Below, piece by piece: positions 55,850-64,000 of a stretch of DNA of 64,000 nucleotides. The notes below the pieces were generated by a model. The model was not told the DNA's origin and did not search any database. It saw nothing but the letters and a program-made list of their open reading frames with translations. The DNA comes from JALORV01 sp963724365 (GTDB lineage Bacteria; Pseudomonadota; Gammaproteobacteria; Burkholderiales; Burkholderiaceae_F). Where the stretch lies: contig CAVRUR010000013.1 of the NCBI GenBank assembly GCA_963724365.1, positions 434,001-498,000 of the forward strand, written 5' to 3'. A program made the translations under genes and the position numbers. Positions within the stretch are counted from its first letter, which is position 1. Each line of letters begins with the position of its first letter.

Positions 55850-57415
55850 ATGATGCGACTGACCGCCGTGATGCTGCTGGCCGTACTCGCGGTCGCGGGC
55901 GCCCACGCCAAGACCCTGCGCTGGGCCTCGCAGGGCGACTACCAGACGGCCGACCCGTATTCCCAGAACGAATTGCTGACCAATCTCTTCGCGCAGCAGG
56001 TGCACGACACGCTGGTGATGCGAGACAAGGACATGAAGATCGTTCCTGCGCTGGCGGTGTCGTGGACGCAGATCAACCCGACCACATGGCGCTTCAACCT
56101 GCGCAAGGGGGTCAAGTTCCACGACGGCGCACCGTTCACGGCGGACGACGTCGTGTTCTCGTTCGAGCGCGCGAGCCACCCGAATTCGCAGATCCGCCAG
56201 TACGCAATCCCGTCCGGCAAGCCACGCAAGGTGGACGACTTCACGGTCGAATTCGTGCAGGACAAACCCAATCCGATCACGCTGGAGCACATCGCCACGA
56301 TCTTCATCATGAACAGGGCCTGGGCCGAGAAGAACAAGGTCGAGCGCCCGCTATCATTCAAGGAGCGCGAGGAGACCTACGCCGCGCGCAACGCCAATGG
56401 CACCGGCCCGTTCATGCTGGTATCTCGCGAGCCTGGCGTGAAGTCGGTGCTGAAGAAGAATCCGGCCTGGTGGGGCACGGTGACCGGCAACATCGACGAG
56501 ATCGTGTACTCGCCGATCGGCTCCGACGCCACGCGCATAGCCGCCCTGCTGTCGGGCCAGGTCGACTTCATCCTCGATCCTCCGCCACAGGACATCGCGC
56601 GCCTGAAGGCCAGCAAGGACATCAAGGTGGTCGAGGGCCAGGAGAACCGTGTCATTTTCTTCGGCTTCGACCAGCAGCGTGACGAGCTTCTGTACTCGAA
56701 CGTCAAGGGCAAGAACCCGTTCAAGGACCGACGCGTGCGGCAAGCGGTCTACCAGGCGATCGATATCGAGGCCCTGAAGGGCAAGACCATGCGCGGCGCG
56801 GCACTGCCCACCGGAGGCATCACGCCGTCGACGCTGCCGTCCACTCCGGAGATCGAGAAGCGCCGTCCATACGACCCCGAGGCGGCGAAGAAGCTGCTGA
56901 CGGAAGCGGGCTACCCGAACGGTTTCGAGGTGACGCTCGACTGCCCGAACAATCGCTATATCAACGACGAGGAGATCTGTGTCGCGGTCGCGGCGATGCT
57001 GTCGCGTGTCGGCATCCTGACCAAGGTCACCGCACAGCCGCGCGCCACCTATTTCCCGAAACTCGAGAAGTTCGACACCAGCTTCTACATGCTCGGCTGG
57101 GGAGGAGCAATCACCGACGCGCAGACTATGCTGTCACCGGTGCTTCGCTCGAAGGACGACAAGACCGGCAACGGCAGCTTCAACTACGGCCGCTACGTCA
57201 ACCCGAAGCTCGATGCGCTGATCGACTCGGCGGCGGTCGAGACCGATCCGGACAAGCGCAGGCAACTCATCACCGGCGCGCTGACCGAGCATAACGAGCA
57301 GGTGCACCATGTGCCGCTGCACCGGCAAGTGATTCCCTGGGCCATGCGCAGCAACGTCAACGTCGTGCATCGACCGGACAACTGGCTGATCGGCGAGTGG
57401 GTCAGGATCGACTGA
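55850..57415 (+). CDS. ABC transporter substrate-binding protein (peptide/opine family 5)
   Basis: A 521-residue periplasmic binding protein with a signal peptide (MMRLTAVMLLAVLAVAGAHA). Family 5 markers are WRFNLRKGVKFHDGAPFTADDVVFSFER, NGTGPFMLV, the central VRQAVYQAIDIEAL and the late LGWGGAITDAQ. AAGGAG lies seven bases before ATG 55850. No permease or ATPase gene adjoins it, so it is an orphan binding protein between kdsB and adk; its ligand (peptide, nickel or opine) cannot be told. A clear terminator closes it. Confidence 0.9.
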   Translation: MMRLTAVMLLAVLAVAGAHAKTLRWASQGDYQTADPYSQNELLTNLFAQQVHDTLVMRDKDMKIVPALAVSWTQINPTTWRFNLRKGVKFHDGAPFTADDVVFSFERASHPNSQIRQYAIPSGKPRKVDDFTVEFVQDKPNPITLEHIATIFIMNRAWAEKNKVERPLSFKEREETYAARNANGTGPFMLVSREPGVKSVLKKNPAWWGTVTGNIDEIVYSPIGSDATRIAALLSGQVDFILDPPPQDIARLKASKDIKVVEGQENRVIFFGFDQQRDELLYSNVKGKNPFKDRRVRQAVYQAIDIEALKGKTMRGAALPTGGITPSTLPSTPEIEKRRPYDPEAAKKLLTEAGYPNGFEVTLDCPNNRYINDEEICVAVAAMLSRVGILTKVTAQPRATYFPKLEKFDTSFYMLGWGGAITDAQTMLSPVLRSKDDKTGNGSFNYGRYVNPKLDALIDSAAVETDPDKRRQLITGALTEHNEQVHHVPLHRQVIPWAMRSNVNVVHRPDNWLIGEWVRID

Positions 57416-57434
57416 TTTCGATGCTTAGGGACTG

Positions 57435-57467
57435 AAGGGGCCGCCTTACCGGCCCCTTCTGCTTTTT
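57435..57467 (+). terminator. terminator after the family 5 binding protein
   Basis: Nine-base stem AAGGGGCCG/CGGCCCCTT with a six-base loop, followed by CTGCTTTTT. It separates the binding-protein gene from adk. Confidence 0.88.
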
Positions 57468-57552
57468 GGCGGGGCGCAAGGGAACGGCGGCCACCGAAGC
57501 CGCTCTCCCTTACAGAAGGTTTCAGCCTCGTCGGCGCAGGGAACGAACCGGG

Positions 57553-57558
57553 TAGAAT
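57553..57558 (+). promoter_or_regulatory. candidate -10 element for adk
   Basis: TAGAAT at 57553-57558, about 94 bases ahead of the adk ATG and after a terminator, in the place where a promoter is needed. No -35 consensus was found at the right spacing, so confidence is low. Confidence 0.35.
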
Positions 57559-57651
57559 CCCGCGGCTTCAGCGCCGGCGACAGACCGGCAGCAGCCAGCA
57601 GTCGACTGCGACAGCAGAACAACGACCACGAGTCGAGCGAGGGACAGGGGG

Positions 57652-58308
57652 ATGCGACTGATATTGCTCGGGCCGCCGGGTGCCGGCAAAGGCACGCAGG
57701 CCGCGTTCATCAAAGAGCGCTTCGGCATCCCGCAGATTTCGACCGGCGACATGCTGCGCGCCGCCGTCAAGGCCGGCACTCCGCTGGGCCTGGCCGCCAA
57801 AAAGGTGATGGATGCCGGCGGGCTGGTGTCCGACGACATCATCATCGGACTGGTCAAGGACCGCCTCAAGGAACCCGATACCGCGAACGGCTACCTGTTC
57901 GATGGTTTTCCGCGCACGATTCCGCAGGCCGAGGCGATGAAGCACGCCGCCGTGGCGATCGACTACGTGCTCGAAATCGCGGTCCCGGACGCGGACATCA
58001 TCGATCGCATGAGCGGGCGGCGCGTCCACCTTTCGAGTGGCCGAACCTATCACGTCCGTTTCAATCCGCCGAAGGCCGAGGGCCGCGACGACGTGACCGG
58101 CGAGCCGCTGATCCAGCGCGACGACGACAAGGAAGAAACGGTTCGCAAGCGTCTCGAGGTCTACCACGCGCAGACCAGCGTGCTCGTCGATTACTACTCC
58201 AAGTGGGCGGCAAGCGGTGCCGCAGGGGCGCCGAAGTACCGGAAGGTCGTCGGCGTCGGATCGGTGGACGAAATCAGGCAGCGCGCGTTCGACGCGCTGT
58301 CGTCGTGA
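57652..58308 (+). CDS. adk: adenylate kinase
   Basis: A 218-residue long-type adenylate kinase that interconverts 2 ADP and ATP plus AMP. The P-loop GPPGAGKGTQ is at residues 7-16, followed by STGDMLRAAVKAGT and DGFPRTIPQAEAM. The LID domain carries RRVHLSSGRTYHVRFNPPK without zinc cysteines. Start ATG at 57652. It is followed 40 bases later by the pyrophosphatase gene, so energy-metabolism functions are adjacent. Confidence 0.96.
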   Translation: MRLILLGPPGAGKGTQAAFIKERFGIPQISTGDMLRAAVKAGTPLGLAAKKVMDAGGLVSDDIIIGLVKDRLKEPDTANGYLFDGFPRTIPQAEAMKHAAVAIDYVLEIAVPDADIIDRMSGRRVHLSSGRTYHVRFNPPKAEGRDDVTGEPLIQRDDDKEETVRKRLEVYHAQTSVLVDYYSKWAASGAAGAPKYRKVVGVGSVDEIRQRAFDALSS

Positions 58309-58348
58309 TTCAGTGAATTGATTCAGAAGTTTCGATAAGGAGAAGAAG

Positions 58349-60799
58349 ATGTCTGGACTGGCACTCGCGCTGCTCTGCGGTCTCGCGGCCGTGGTATTCG
58401 GCGCGTGGTCGATTTCATGGATCCTGAAGCAGCCCGCGGGCAACGCGCGCATGCAGGAAATCGCCGCTGCCGTGCAAACCGGCGCTCAGGCGTACCTCAA
58501 CCGGCAGTACCGCACGATCGCAATCGTCGGTGCCGTGCTCGCCGTCATCATTGCCGTGGTCCCGCAGCTCGGCCTGTGGACCGCGATCGGGTTCGTGCTC
58601 GGCGCAGTGCTCTCGGGCGCGGCCGGCTACATCGGCATGAATGTGTCGGTACGCGCCAATGTGCGCACTGCACAGGCTGCGACCCTCGGCTTGAACCCGG
58701 CGCTCAACATCGCGTTTCGCGGCGGTGCGATCACCGGCCTTCTGGTGGTCGGCCTGGGACTGATCGGCGTGGCGGGGTTCTACTGGGTCCTGAAGCTCAC
58801 GCACGCGGCCTCGACCACGCGCGAGCTGCTGCACCCGATGATCGGCTTCGCCTTCGGGGCGTCGCTGATCTCGATCTTCGCGCGACTCGGCGGCGGCATC
58901 TTCACCAAGGGCGCGGACGTCGGCGCGGACCTGGTCGGCAAGGTGGAAGCAGGCATTCCCGAAGATGACCCGCGCAATCCGGCCGTGATCGCCGACAACG
59001 TCGGCGACAACGTCGGCGACTGTGCCGGCATGGCGGCGGACCTGTTCGAAACTTTTGCGGTCACGGTGATCGCGACCATGCTGGTCGGCGGCTTTGTATT
59101 CCAGAGCGCAGGCGCAGGCGACGCCGGCATCATTTATCCGCTGGTTATCTCCGGCGTGTCGATCCTGTCGTCGATCGTCGGCTGCTTCTTCGTCAAGGCG
59201 CGCGACGGCGGCAAGATCATGAACGCGCTGTACCGCGGCCTGCTCGTTGCCGGTGTGATCTCGCTGGTGCTGTTCTGGCCGGTCACCAACTGGATCCTCG
59301 GGCCGATCGTTGCGGCCGCCGGCCTGACGGTCATGAACCTGTACCTGGCGGCGGTCGTCGGACTCGCCCTGACGGCTGCGCTGGTCTACATCACCGAGTA
59401 CTACACTGGCACACAGTTCAAGCCGGTCAAGTATGTCGCCCAGGCATCTACCACGGGCCACGCGACCAACATCATCGCCGGCATCGCGGTGTCAATGAAA
59501 GCCTGCGCGTGGCCGGTGATCGCGATCTGCGCGGCGATCTTCGCTTCCTACTGGCTCGCGGGCCTCTACGGCATCGCGGTCGCGGCCACGTCGATGTTGT
59601 CGATGACCGGCATCATCGTCGCGCTCGACGCCTATGGCCCGATCACCGACAACGCCGGCGGCATTGCCGAAATGGCGGACATGCCGAAGGAAGTGCGCGC
59701 GATCACCGATCCGCTCGACGCCGTCGGCAACACGACCAAGGCAGTCACCAAGGGCTATGCGATCGGCTCGGCCGGCCTCGCGGCGCTGGTGCTGTTCGCT
59801 GACTACACCGAAGGCCTGCGCACGGCCGGTCTGGCAACCACGTTCGACCTGTCGAATCACCTGGTGATCATCGGACTTTTCATCGGCGGCCTGATTCCGT
59901 TCCTGTTCGGCGCGATGGCGATGGAAGCCGTCGGCCGTGCCGCGAGCAGCGTGGTCGAGGAAGTGCGGCGCCAGTTCCGAGAAATCCCTGGGATCATGGA
60001 ATACAAGGCCAAGCCGGACTACAGCCGGGCGGTCGACATGCTGACTTCGGCGGCGATCAAGGAAATGATGATCCCGTCGATCCTGCCGGTGCTGGTGCCG
60101 ATCGTGGTCGGCGTGCTGCTCGGACCGGCCGCGCTCGGCGGCGTGCTGATGGGCACGATCGTGACGGGACTTTTCGTCGCCATTTCGATGACGACGGGCG
60201 GCGGCGCGTGGGACAACGCGAAGAAGTACATCGAGGAGGGGCACCACGGCGGCAAGGGCTCGGACGCGCACAAGGCGGCCGTGACCGGCGACACGGTTGG
60301 CGATCCGTACAAGGACACAGCCGGCCCCGCGGTCAACCCGCTGATCAAGATCATCAACATCGTGGCACTGCTGATAGTTCCGATCATCGCAACAATGCAT
60401 GGCGGCAAACCGGTGGCAGCTTCAGCAGCTGCGCCGGCGGCCACCATCGCGGTCCCGGTGGCCGTGCCCGTCGTGGTCGTCGTCGGCGCGCCGATGCGCG
60501 TGCACTTCGACACCGGCTCGGACTCCATCTCGACGGCAGGCAAACTGATCGTCGCCGGCTACGCCCAGGCGCTCAAGGCCAATCCGCAGGCCGCGATCGA
60601 GCTGTCCGGCTATGCAGATCCGACCGGCGATGCGGCCAAGAACCTCGAACTCGCAAAGAACCGCGCGATGGTGGTCCGCGATGAACTGATCGCCAGAGGC
60701 GCGGCCGCAGAGCGCGTGACGCTGGTCAAGCCGACCGAAGTCATCGTCGGCCAGGGCAGCGACGCCGACGCGCGTCGCGTCGACATCATATTGCGTTAA
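58349..60799 (+). CDS. hppA: K+-independent H+-translocating pyrophosphatase with C-terminal OmpA-like domain
   Basis: An 816-residue membrane pyrophosphatase that couples PPi hydrolysis to proton export. Residues 1 to about 690 are the pump, with about 16 helices and the catalytic stretch FTKGADVGADLVGKVEAGIP and DNVGDNVGDCAGMAADLFE. GNTTKAVTKG has Lys where K+-dependent enzymes have Ala, so it is the K+-independent type. An Ala/Val/Pro linker follows, then an OmpA-like domain at about 716-816 with D757 (GYADPTGD) and R772 (KNRAMVV), the 15-residue spacing of the Asp and Arg that bind diaminopimelate. Pump C-termini face the periplasm, so the extra domain could hold peptidoglycan. ATG follows AAGGAG. 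Confidence 0.93.
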   Translation: MSGLALALLCGLAAVVFGAWSISWILKQPAGNARMQEIAAAVQTGAQAYLNRQYRTIAIVGAVLAVIIAVVPQLGLWTAIGFVLGAVLSGAAGYIGMNVSVRANVRTAQAATLGLNPALNIAFRGGAITGLLVVGLGLIGVAGFYWVLKLTHAASTTRELLHPMIGFAFGASLISIFARLGGGIFTKGADVGADLVGKVEAGIPEDDPRNPAVIADNVGDNVGDCAGMAADLFETFAVTVIATMLVGGFVFQSAGAGDAGIIYPLVISGVSILSSIVGCFFVKARDGGKIMNALYRGLLVAGVISLVLFWPVTNWILGPIVAAAGLTVMNLYLAAVVGLALTAALVYITEYYTGTQFKPVKYVAQASTTGHATNIIAGIAVSMKACAWPVIAICAAIFASYWLAGLYGIAVAATSMLSMTGIIVALDAYGPITDNAGGIAEMADMPKEVRAITDPLDAVGNTTKAVTKGYAIGSAGLAALVLFADYTEGLRTAGLATTFDLSNHLVIIGLFIGGLIPFLFGAMAMEAVGRAASSVVEEVRRQFREIPGIMEYKAKPDYSRAVDMLTSAAIKEMMIPSILPVLVPIVVGVLLGPAALGGVLMGTIVTGLFVAISMTTGGGAWDNAKKYIEEGHHGGKGSDAHKAAVTGDTVGDPYKDTAGPAVNPLIKIINIVALLIVPIIATMHGGKPVAASAAAPAATIAVPVAVPVVVVVGAPMRVHFDTGSDSISTAGKLIVAGYAQALKANPQAAIELSGYADPTGDAAKNLELAKNRAMVVRDELIARGAAAERVTLVKPTEVIVGQGSDADARRVDIILR

Positions 60800-60810
60800 C
60801 CGGAGATCGC

Positions 60811-61332
60811 ATGTTCGACGAAGAAGACAGGGAAATCGGCTACGCGCTCGCCATTGCGATCGCACTGGCAATTTTCATTTCGATCTTCACCTTGGGCATC
60901 GCCGCCGGTAGCGCGATCGGCCAGTTCGGCAAGAAGGCCGGCACCGGCGCATCGGCCATGTCGCTTCCAGTCACCGGTGCGACGGCAGCAACGTCGACCA
61001 CTGCGTCCGCGGTGCCTGACGCGACGACGGTGAAGCTCTACTTTGAACTGGGCAAGGCCGAACTGCCCGGCGACGCGCTGACCCGGCTGGCACCGCTGAT
61101 CACTGCCGCCAAGGGCGACCCGGCCAGAGTTTTCGTTCTGTCCGGCTTCCACGATGCAAGCGGCGATCCGGCCGCCAATGCCGAATTGGCCAAGCGACGC
61201 GCGTTCGCAGTACGCGACCTGCTCGCCAGCGCTGGCGTCAGCGAAGGTGACATCGAACTTGCAAAGCCTGCTGTCACGACGGGGAGTGCCGATCCGCGCG
61301 AGGCGCGCCGTGTCGACGTGACCCTGCGCTGA
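60811..61332 (+). CDS. membrane-anchored OmpA-like domain protein
   Basis: A 173-residue protein starting with a single membrane helix (about residues 9-35, YALAIAIALAIFISIFTLGIAAG). A Ser/Thr/Ala linker leads to an OmpA-like domain from about residue 73. D115 (GFHDASGD) and R130 (AKRRAFAV) keep the peptidoglycan-binding spacing of 15. The domain resembles the C-terminal one of the preceding pyrophosphatase, including the shared ARRVD-LR end, so one probably arose from the other. GGAG precedes the ATG by five bases, and the gene lies 11 bases after hppA, so they form an operon closed by a terminator. Confidence 0.88.
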   Translation: MFDEEDREIGYALAIAIALAIFISIFTLGIAAGSAIGQFGKKAGTGASAMSLPVTGATAATSTTASAVPDATTVKLYFELGKAELPGDALTRLAPLITAAKGDPARVFVLSGFHDASGDPAANAELAKRRAFAVRDLLASAGVSEGDIELAKPAVTTGSADPREARRVDVTLR

Positions 61333-61351
61333 TCAGCGCACCGTACACACC

Positions 61352-61385
61352 GGGGCGGTCGGCTCGCGCCGTACCGCCCTTTTTT
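61352..61385 (+). terminator. hppA operon terminator
   Basis: Stem GGGCGGT (61353-61359) with ACCGCCC (61373-61379) around a 13-base loop that can itself pair in part, followed by TTTTTT. Good rho-independent terminator. Confidence 0.85.
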
Positions 61386-61398
61386 GATCCGACCGCCC

Positions 61399-61902
61399 AT
61401 GGAACTACGGACAGCGCAGTCAGCCGACGTCGCGTCGATCCAGTCGATCTACGCACACCACGTCCTGCACGGACTCGGCACCTTCGAAACGGAGCCGCCG
61501 GGCGTGGAAGAGATGGGATCGCGCCATGCGCAGATCACTTCCGCCGGCTTTCCCTTCCTGGTGGCGCTCGAGGGCAGCCGCGTCATCGGCTACGCCTACG
61601 CCAATCACTTCCGCACCAGGGCCGCGTATCGCCATACGGTCGAGGACTCGGTCTATGTCACGCCCGACACGATTGGGCGTGGCGTCGGTAAGGCCCTGTT
61701 GAACGAACTCGTTGCTCGTTGCCGTTCCCAGGGTCTGCAGCAGATGCTCGCGGTCATCGGCGACTCCGCCAATGTCGCCTCCATCGGGGTGCATGCTGCT
61801 TGCGGGTTCGAGCCGGTCGGCACGATGAAGGCCGTCGGCCGCAAGTTCGACCGCTGGGTCGACGTCGTCATCATGCAGCGCGCGCTCGCCGCCCAGACGT
61901 AG
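61399..61902 (+). CDS. GNAT family N-acetyltransferase (phosphinothricin acetyltransferase-like)
   Basis: A 167-residue acetyltransferase. The order ELRTAQSADVASIQSIYAHHVLHGLGTFET, GYAYANHFRTRAAYRHTVEDSVYVTPDTIGRGVGKALL (acetyl-CoA loop) and GDSANVASIGVHAACGFEPVGTM matches the PAT/YncA group, which acetylates small amines such as methionine derivatives or phosphinothricin. The true substrate is unknown. ATG at 61399 was chosen since an upstream TTG lies in the terminator. It ends three bases from the convergent CoA-transferase. Confidence 0.88.
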   Translation: MELRTAQSADVASIQSIYAHHVLHGLGTFETEPPGVEEMGSRHAQITSAGFPFLVALEGSRVIGYAYANHFRTRAAYRHTVEDSVYVTPDTIGRGVGKALLNELVARCRSQGLQQMLAVIGDSANVASIGVHAACGFEPVGTMKAVGRKFDRWVDVVIMQRALAAQT

Positions 61903-61905
61903 CGG

Positions 61906-63906
61906 CTAGGCGTCGCGGATGTGCTTCAGCGCCTGCGCTGCCGACTCGTAGATGTGCGGCGCCACCCCGCGCTGCGACAGCGCCTTGCCGAGCTTGGCAC
62001 GCAGGAAACCCGAGGTCGTGTAGCGGCTGACACCGAAGTAGTAGTGGTCGACCAGTTGCCGGACCATCGCCGCGTACTCGTCCGCCACCTCCGGCGCCAG
62101 GTCGAAGTTGTCGTAGTTCACGATGCCATAGACCTTGTGCCCCAGTGCATCGAGCCGGTTCTTGATCTCGTCGTGTACCGCCGCGACATCGGCCGGGGTC
62201 CGCACCGACAACCGCTCGAAGTTGAGGAACAGCACGTTGTGTTCCTCGTCATAGGACAAGCGTTGCGCGAGCGGTATCGCAAGCATGCGTTCGCGCAGGT
62301 TCATCGGCTCGGTGCCGAATATCGCCGGGTCCATGATGATGGGATCGCGCGGGATGTGCGGCTTGAAATCCATCCGCGCCAGGATGTCCCGTTCGACGTC
62401 GATGCCGGGCGCCACCTCGGTCAGTTCGAGACCGTTGTCGCCGAGACGCAGGACGCAGCGCTCGGTGATGTACAGCGTCGGCTGGCCGCGGCGCCGTGCC
62501 TCGCTTCCCGAAAACGTACGGTGCTCGACCTGCTCGACGAACTTCTTCGGCCCGATGTCGTTGAGCAGCAGCAGGCGGCCGCCCTCGATGCGCACCTGCA
62601 GATCGCCCGCCGTGAACGTGCCGACGAACACCACGCGCTTGGCCGACTGCGAGATGTTGATGAAGCCGCCCGCCCCGGCCAGGCGCGGTCCGAACTTGCT
62701 GACGTTGAGATTGCCCTCGCGGTCGGCCTGCGCCAGTCCGAGGAAGGCCAGGTCGAGTCCGCCACCGTCGTAGAAGTCGAACTGGTAAGGCTGGTCGATG
62801 ATCGCCTGGGTATTGACCGCTGCGCCGAAGTTGAGTCCCGACGCCGGAATCCCGCCGACCACACCGGGTTCGGCCGTCAGCGTCAGCAGGTCGATGACCT
62901 TTTCCTCGGTCGCCACGGCGGACACGCCTTCCGGCATGCCGATGCCCAGGTTGACGACGCTGTTGGCCTGCAACTCGAACGCAGCGCGGCGGGCGATGAT
63001 CTTGCGCTCGCTCATCGGCATCGGTGCGAGCGAGCTGACCGGCACGCGGATCTCGCCGGAAAAGCCAGGGTTGTACTGCTCGACGAAGGTCTGCATGTGG
63101 TACTCGGGTTTCTCCGCCACCACGACGCAGTCGACCAGCACGCCGGGTATCTTCACGTTCCGCGGATTCAGCGAACCCCGCTCCGCGATGCGCTCGACCT
63201 GCACGATGACGATGCCGCCCGAGTTGCGCGCCGCCATCGCAATCGCCAGTGCCTCCAGCGTCAGCGCCTCACGCTCCATCGTGATGTTGCCGTCCGGGTC
63301 GGCCGTGGTGCCACGCACGACGCCCACGTGGATCGGAAAGGCCTTGTAGAACAGGTACTCCTCGCCGCCAATGGTCATCAGCTCGACCACGTCTTCCGTG
63401 GTCCGCTCGTTGATCTTGCCGCCGCCATGGCGCGGGTCGACAAACGTGCCCAATCCGATACGGGACAGGTGGCCTGGCTTGTGGGCCGCGATGTCACGAA
63501 AGAGGTGAGTGATTACCCCTTGCGGCAGGTTGTAGGCCTCGATACGGTTGGCGACCGCCAGCGCCTGCAGCTTTGGCACCAGCCCCCAGTGCCCTCCAAT
63601 CACGCGACGTACCAGCCCCGGGTGGCCGAGGTGATTGAGCCCGCGCTCCTTGCCATCGCCCTGCCCTGCCGCATAGACCAGGGTCAGCCCTTCGGGTCGG
63701 CCGACGCCATCCGGATCCTTTTCGCTCGATTCGACAAAGCGCTGCTCGAGCGCAACGGCAATGTTCTCGGGGAAGCCGATGCCGACGAAGCCACTGGTGG
63801 CGACCGTATCGCCGTCATGGATCAGCTGCACCGCTTCGCGTGCGGTGACGATCTTGCCTTTCTCGAAGCTCATGAGCCCCTGCAACAGCTCGCGCCCGCG
63901 CCCCAT
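61906..63906 (-). CDS. acyl-CoA:acetate/propionate CoA-transferase (YdiF/Pct family) with C-terminal extension
   Basis: A 666-residue family I CoA-transferase with both alpha-like and beta-like halves in one chain. Residues from about 20 show GDTVATSGFVGIGFPE, LPQGVITHLFRDIA, GLGTFVDPRHGGGK and RGTTADPDGNITME. The second half has the catalytic Glu E346 in LTAEPGVVGG and FDFYDGGGLDLAFLGLAQ. Known YdiF/Pct proteins end near residue 530; here about 130 more residues (535-666, from MNLRERML) form an added domain. ATG at 63906 has GGGGAG six bases upstream and is preferred over 63975. The exact CoA donor and acceptor are unknown. Confidence 0.88.
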   Translation of the reverse strand: MGRGRELLQGLMSFEKGKIVTAREAVQLIHDGDTVATSGFVGIGFPENIAVALEQRFVESSEKDPDGVGRPEGLTLVYAAGQGDGKERGLNHLGHPGLVRRVIGGHWGLVPKLQALAVANRIEAYNLPQGVITHLFRDIAAHKPGHLSRIGLGTFVDPRHGGGKINERTTEDVVELMTIGGEEYLFYKAFPIHVGVVRGTTADPDGNITMEREALTLEALAIAMAARNSGGIVIVQVERIAERGSLNPRNVKIPGVLVDCVVVAEKPEYHMQTFVEQYNPGFSGEIRVPVSSLAPMPMSERKIIARRAAFELQANSVVNLGIGMPEGVSAVATEEKVIDLLTLTAEPGVVGGIPASGLNFGAAVNTQAIIDQPYQFDFYDGGGLDLAFLGLAQADREGNLNVSKFGPRLAGAGGFINISQSAKRVVFVGTFTAGDLQVRIEGGRLLLLNDIGPKKFVEQVEHRTFSGSEARRRGQPTLYITERCVLRLGDNGLELTEVAPGIDVERDILARMDFKPHIPRDPIIMDPAIFGTEPMNLRERMLAIPLAQRLSYDEEHNVLFLNFERLSVRTPADVAAVHDEIKNRLDALGHKVYGIVNYDNFDLAPEVADEYAAMVRQLVDHYYFGVSRYTTSGFLRAKLGKALSQRGVAPHIYESAAQALKHIRDA

Positions 63907-64000
63907 CGCCGTCTCCCCTGACGTTTGCCCGACCGCTGATCGGTTCTTCTGAGCCGGGGAGCTGACTGTAGTCATCCGATTGGACTCTTGTCACGAAACT

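Noticed and set aside
61921..63921. A 666-codon open frame opposite the CoA-transferase
   Set aside because: Composition is Arg/His/Asp/Val-heavy with no motifs; the opposite strand shows full CoA-transferase homology. A shadow frame.

Overview
The window reads as a core chromosomal segment of a GC-rich betaproteobacterium, most likely in or near the Burkholderiales. The evidence is gene order and protein style rather than a database match: rpsU-yqeY-dnaG-rpoD-tRNA; ispH-fkpB facing radC-rpmB-rpmG; ileS-lspA-coaBC-dut; exbB-exbD-lpxK-trm112-kdsB-adk; and a sigma-70 with a long Lys/Ala/Pro-rich N-terminal extension. There is no prophage, insertion sequence, CRISPR array or rRNA. The only tyrosine recombinase is XerD-like.

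Layout. 1-2078: an enoyl-CoA hydratase (cut by the window edge) and an acyl-CoA synthetase. 2117-8218: a histone-deacetylase-like hydrolase facing a MoxR ATPase, DUF58, transglutaminase and MltB envelope operon. 8240-12493: a glutathione-dependent maleyl isomerase, a complete TRAP transporter and an FAH-family hydrolase, which looks like the end of an aromatic ring-cleavage pathway. 12526-15440: divergent Fe3+-type ABC permease and ATPase around a Fur-like palindrome. 15501-22589: RhlE helicase, a CAU tRNA (probably Ile2), and the macromolecular synthesis operon. 22747-29404: tsaD (broken by one extra base), plsY, ybaK, xerD, ogt, one intact and one internally deleted chalcone-isomerase-like gene, ispH, fkpB and radC. 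29668-36033: rpmB-rpmG, a desaturase, an MscS channel, rsmB, purN and ribF. 36132-42312: ileS, lspA, coaBC, an unknown membrane protein, dut and an acyltransferase. 42504-46885: flavocytochrome c sulfide dehydrogenase genes, then clpA and clpS. 47305-49218: cspA and icd. 49466-52450: a Lys/Ala-rich secreted protein, DUF192, sodB and xseA. 52756-58308: exbB, exbD, lpxK, trm112, kdsB, an orphan peptide-binding protein and adk. 58349-61332: a membrane pyrophosphatase fused to an OmpA-like domain, plus a second anchored OmpA-like protein. 61399-63906: a GNAT acetyltransferase and a CoA-transferase.

Most of this is housekeeping. Two items stand out. First, the H+-pyrophosphatase carries a C-terminal OmpA-like domain that keeps the Asp and Arg used for peptidoglycan binding, and the next gene encodes a membrane-anchored relative. 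Together they suggest a proton pump tethered to the cell wall. Second, a family of about 120-base repeats sits at gene 3' ends. Two copies face each other between cspA and icd to form a roughly 400-base inverted-repeat element, and a third abuts the fccB stop codon.

Limits: everything was read by eye. Start codons were chosen on ribosome-binding sites and homologous N-termini. Family assignments rest on remembered motifs, and no search or folding program was run.
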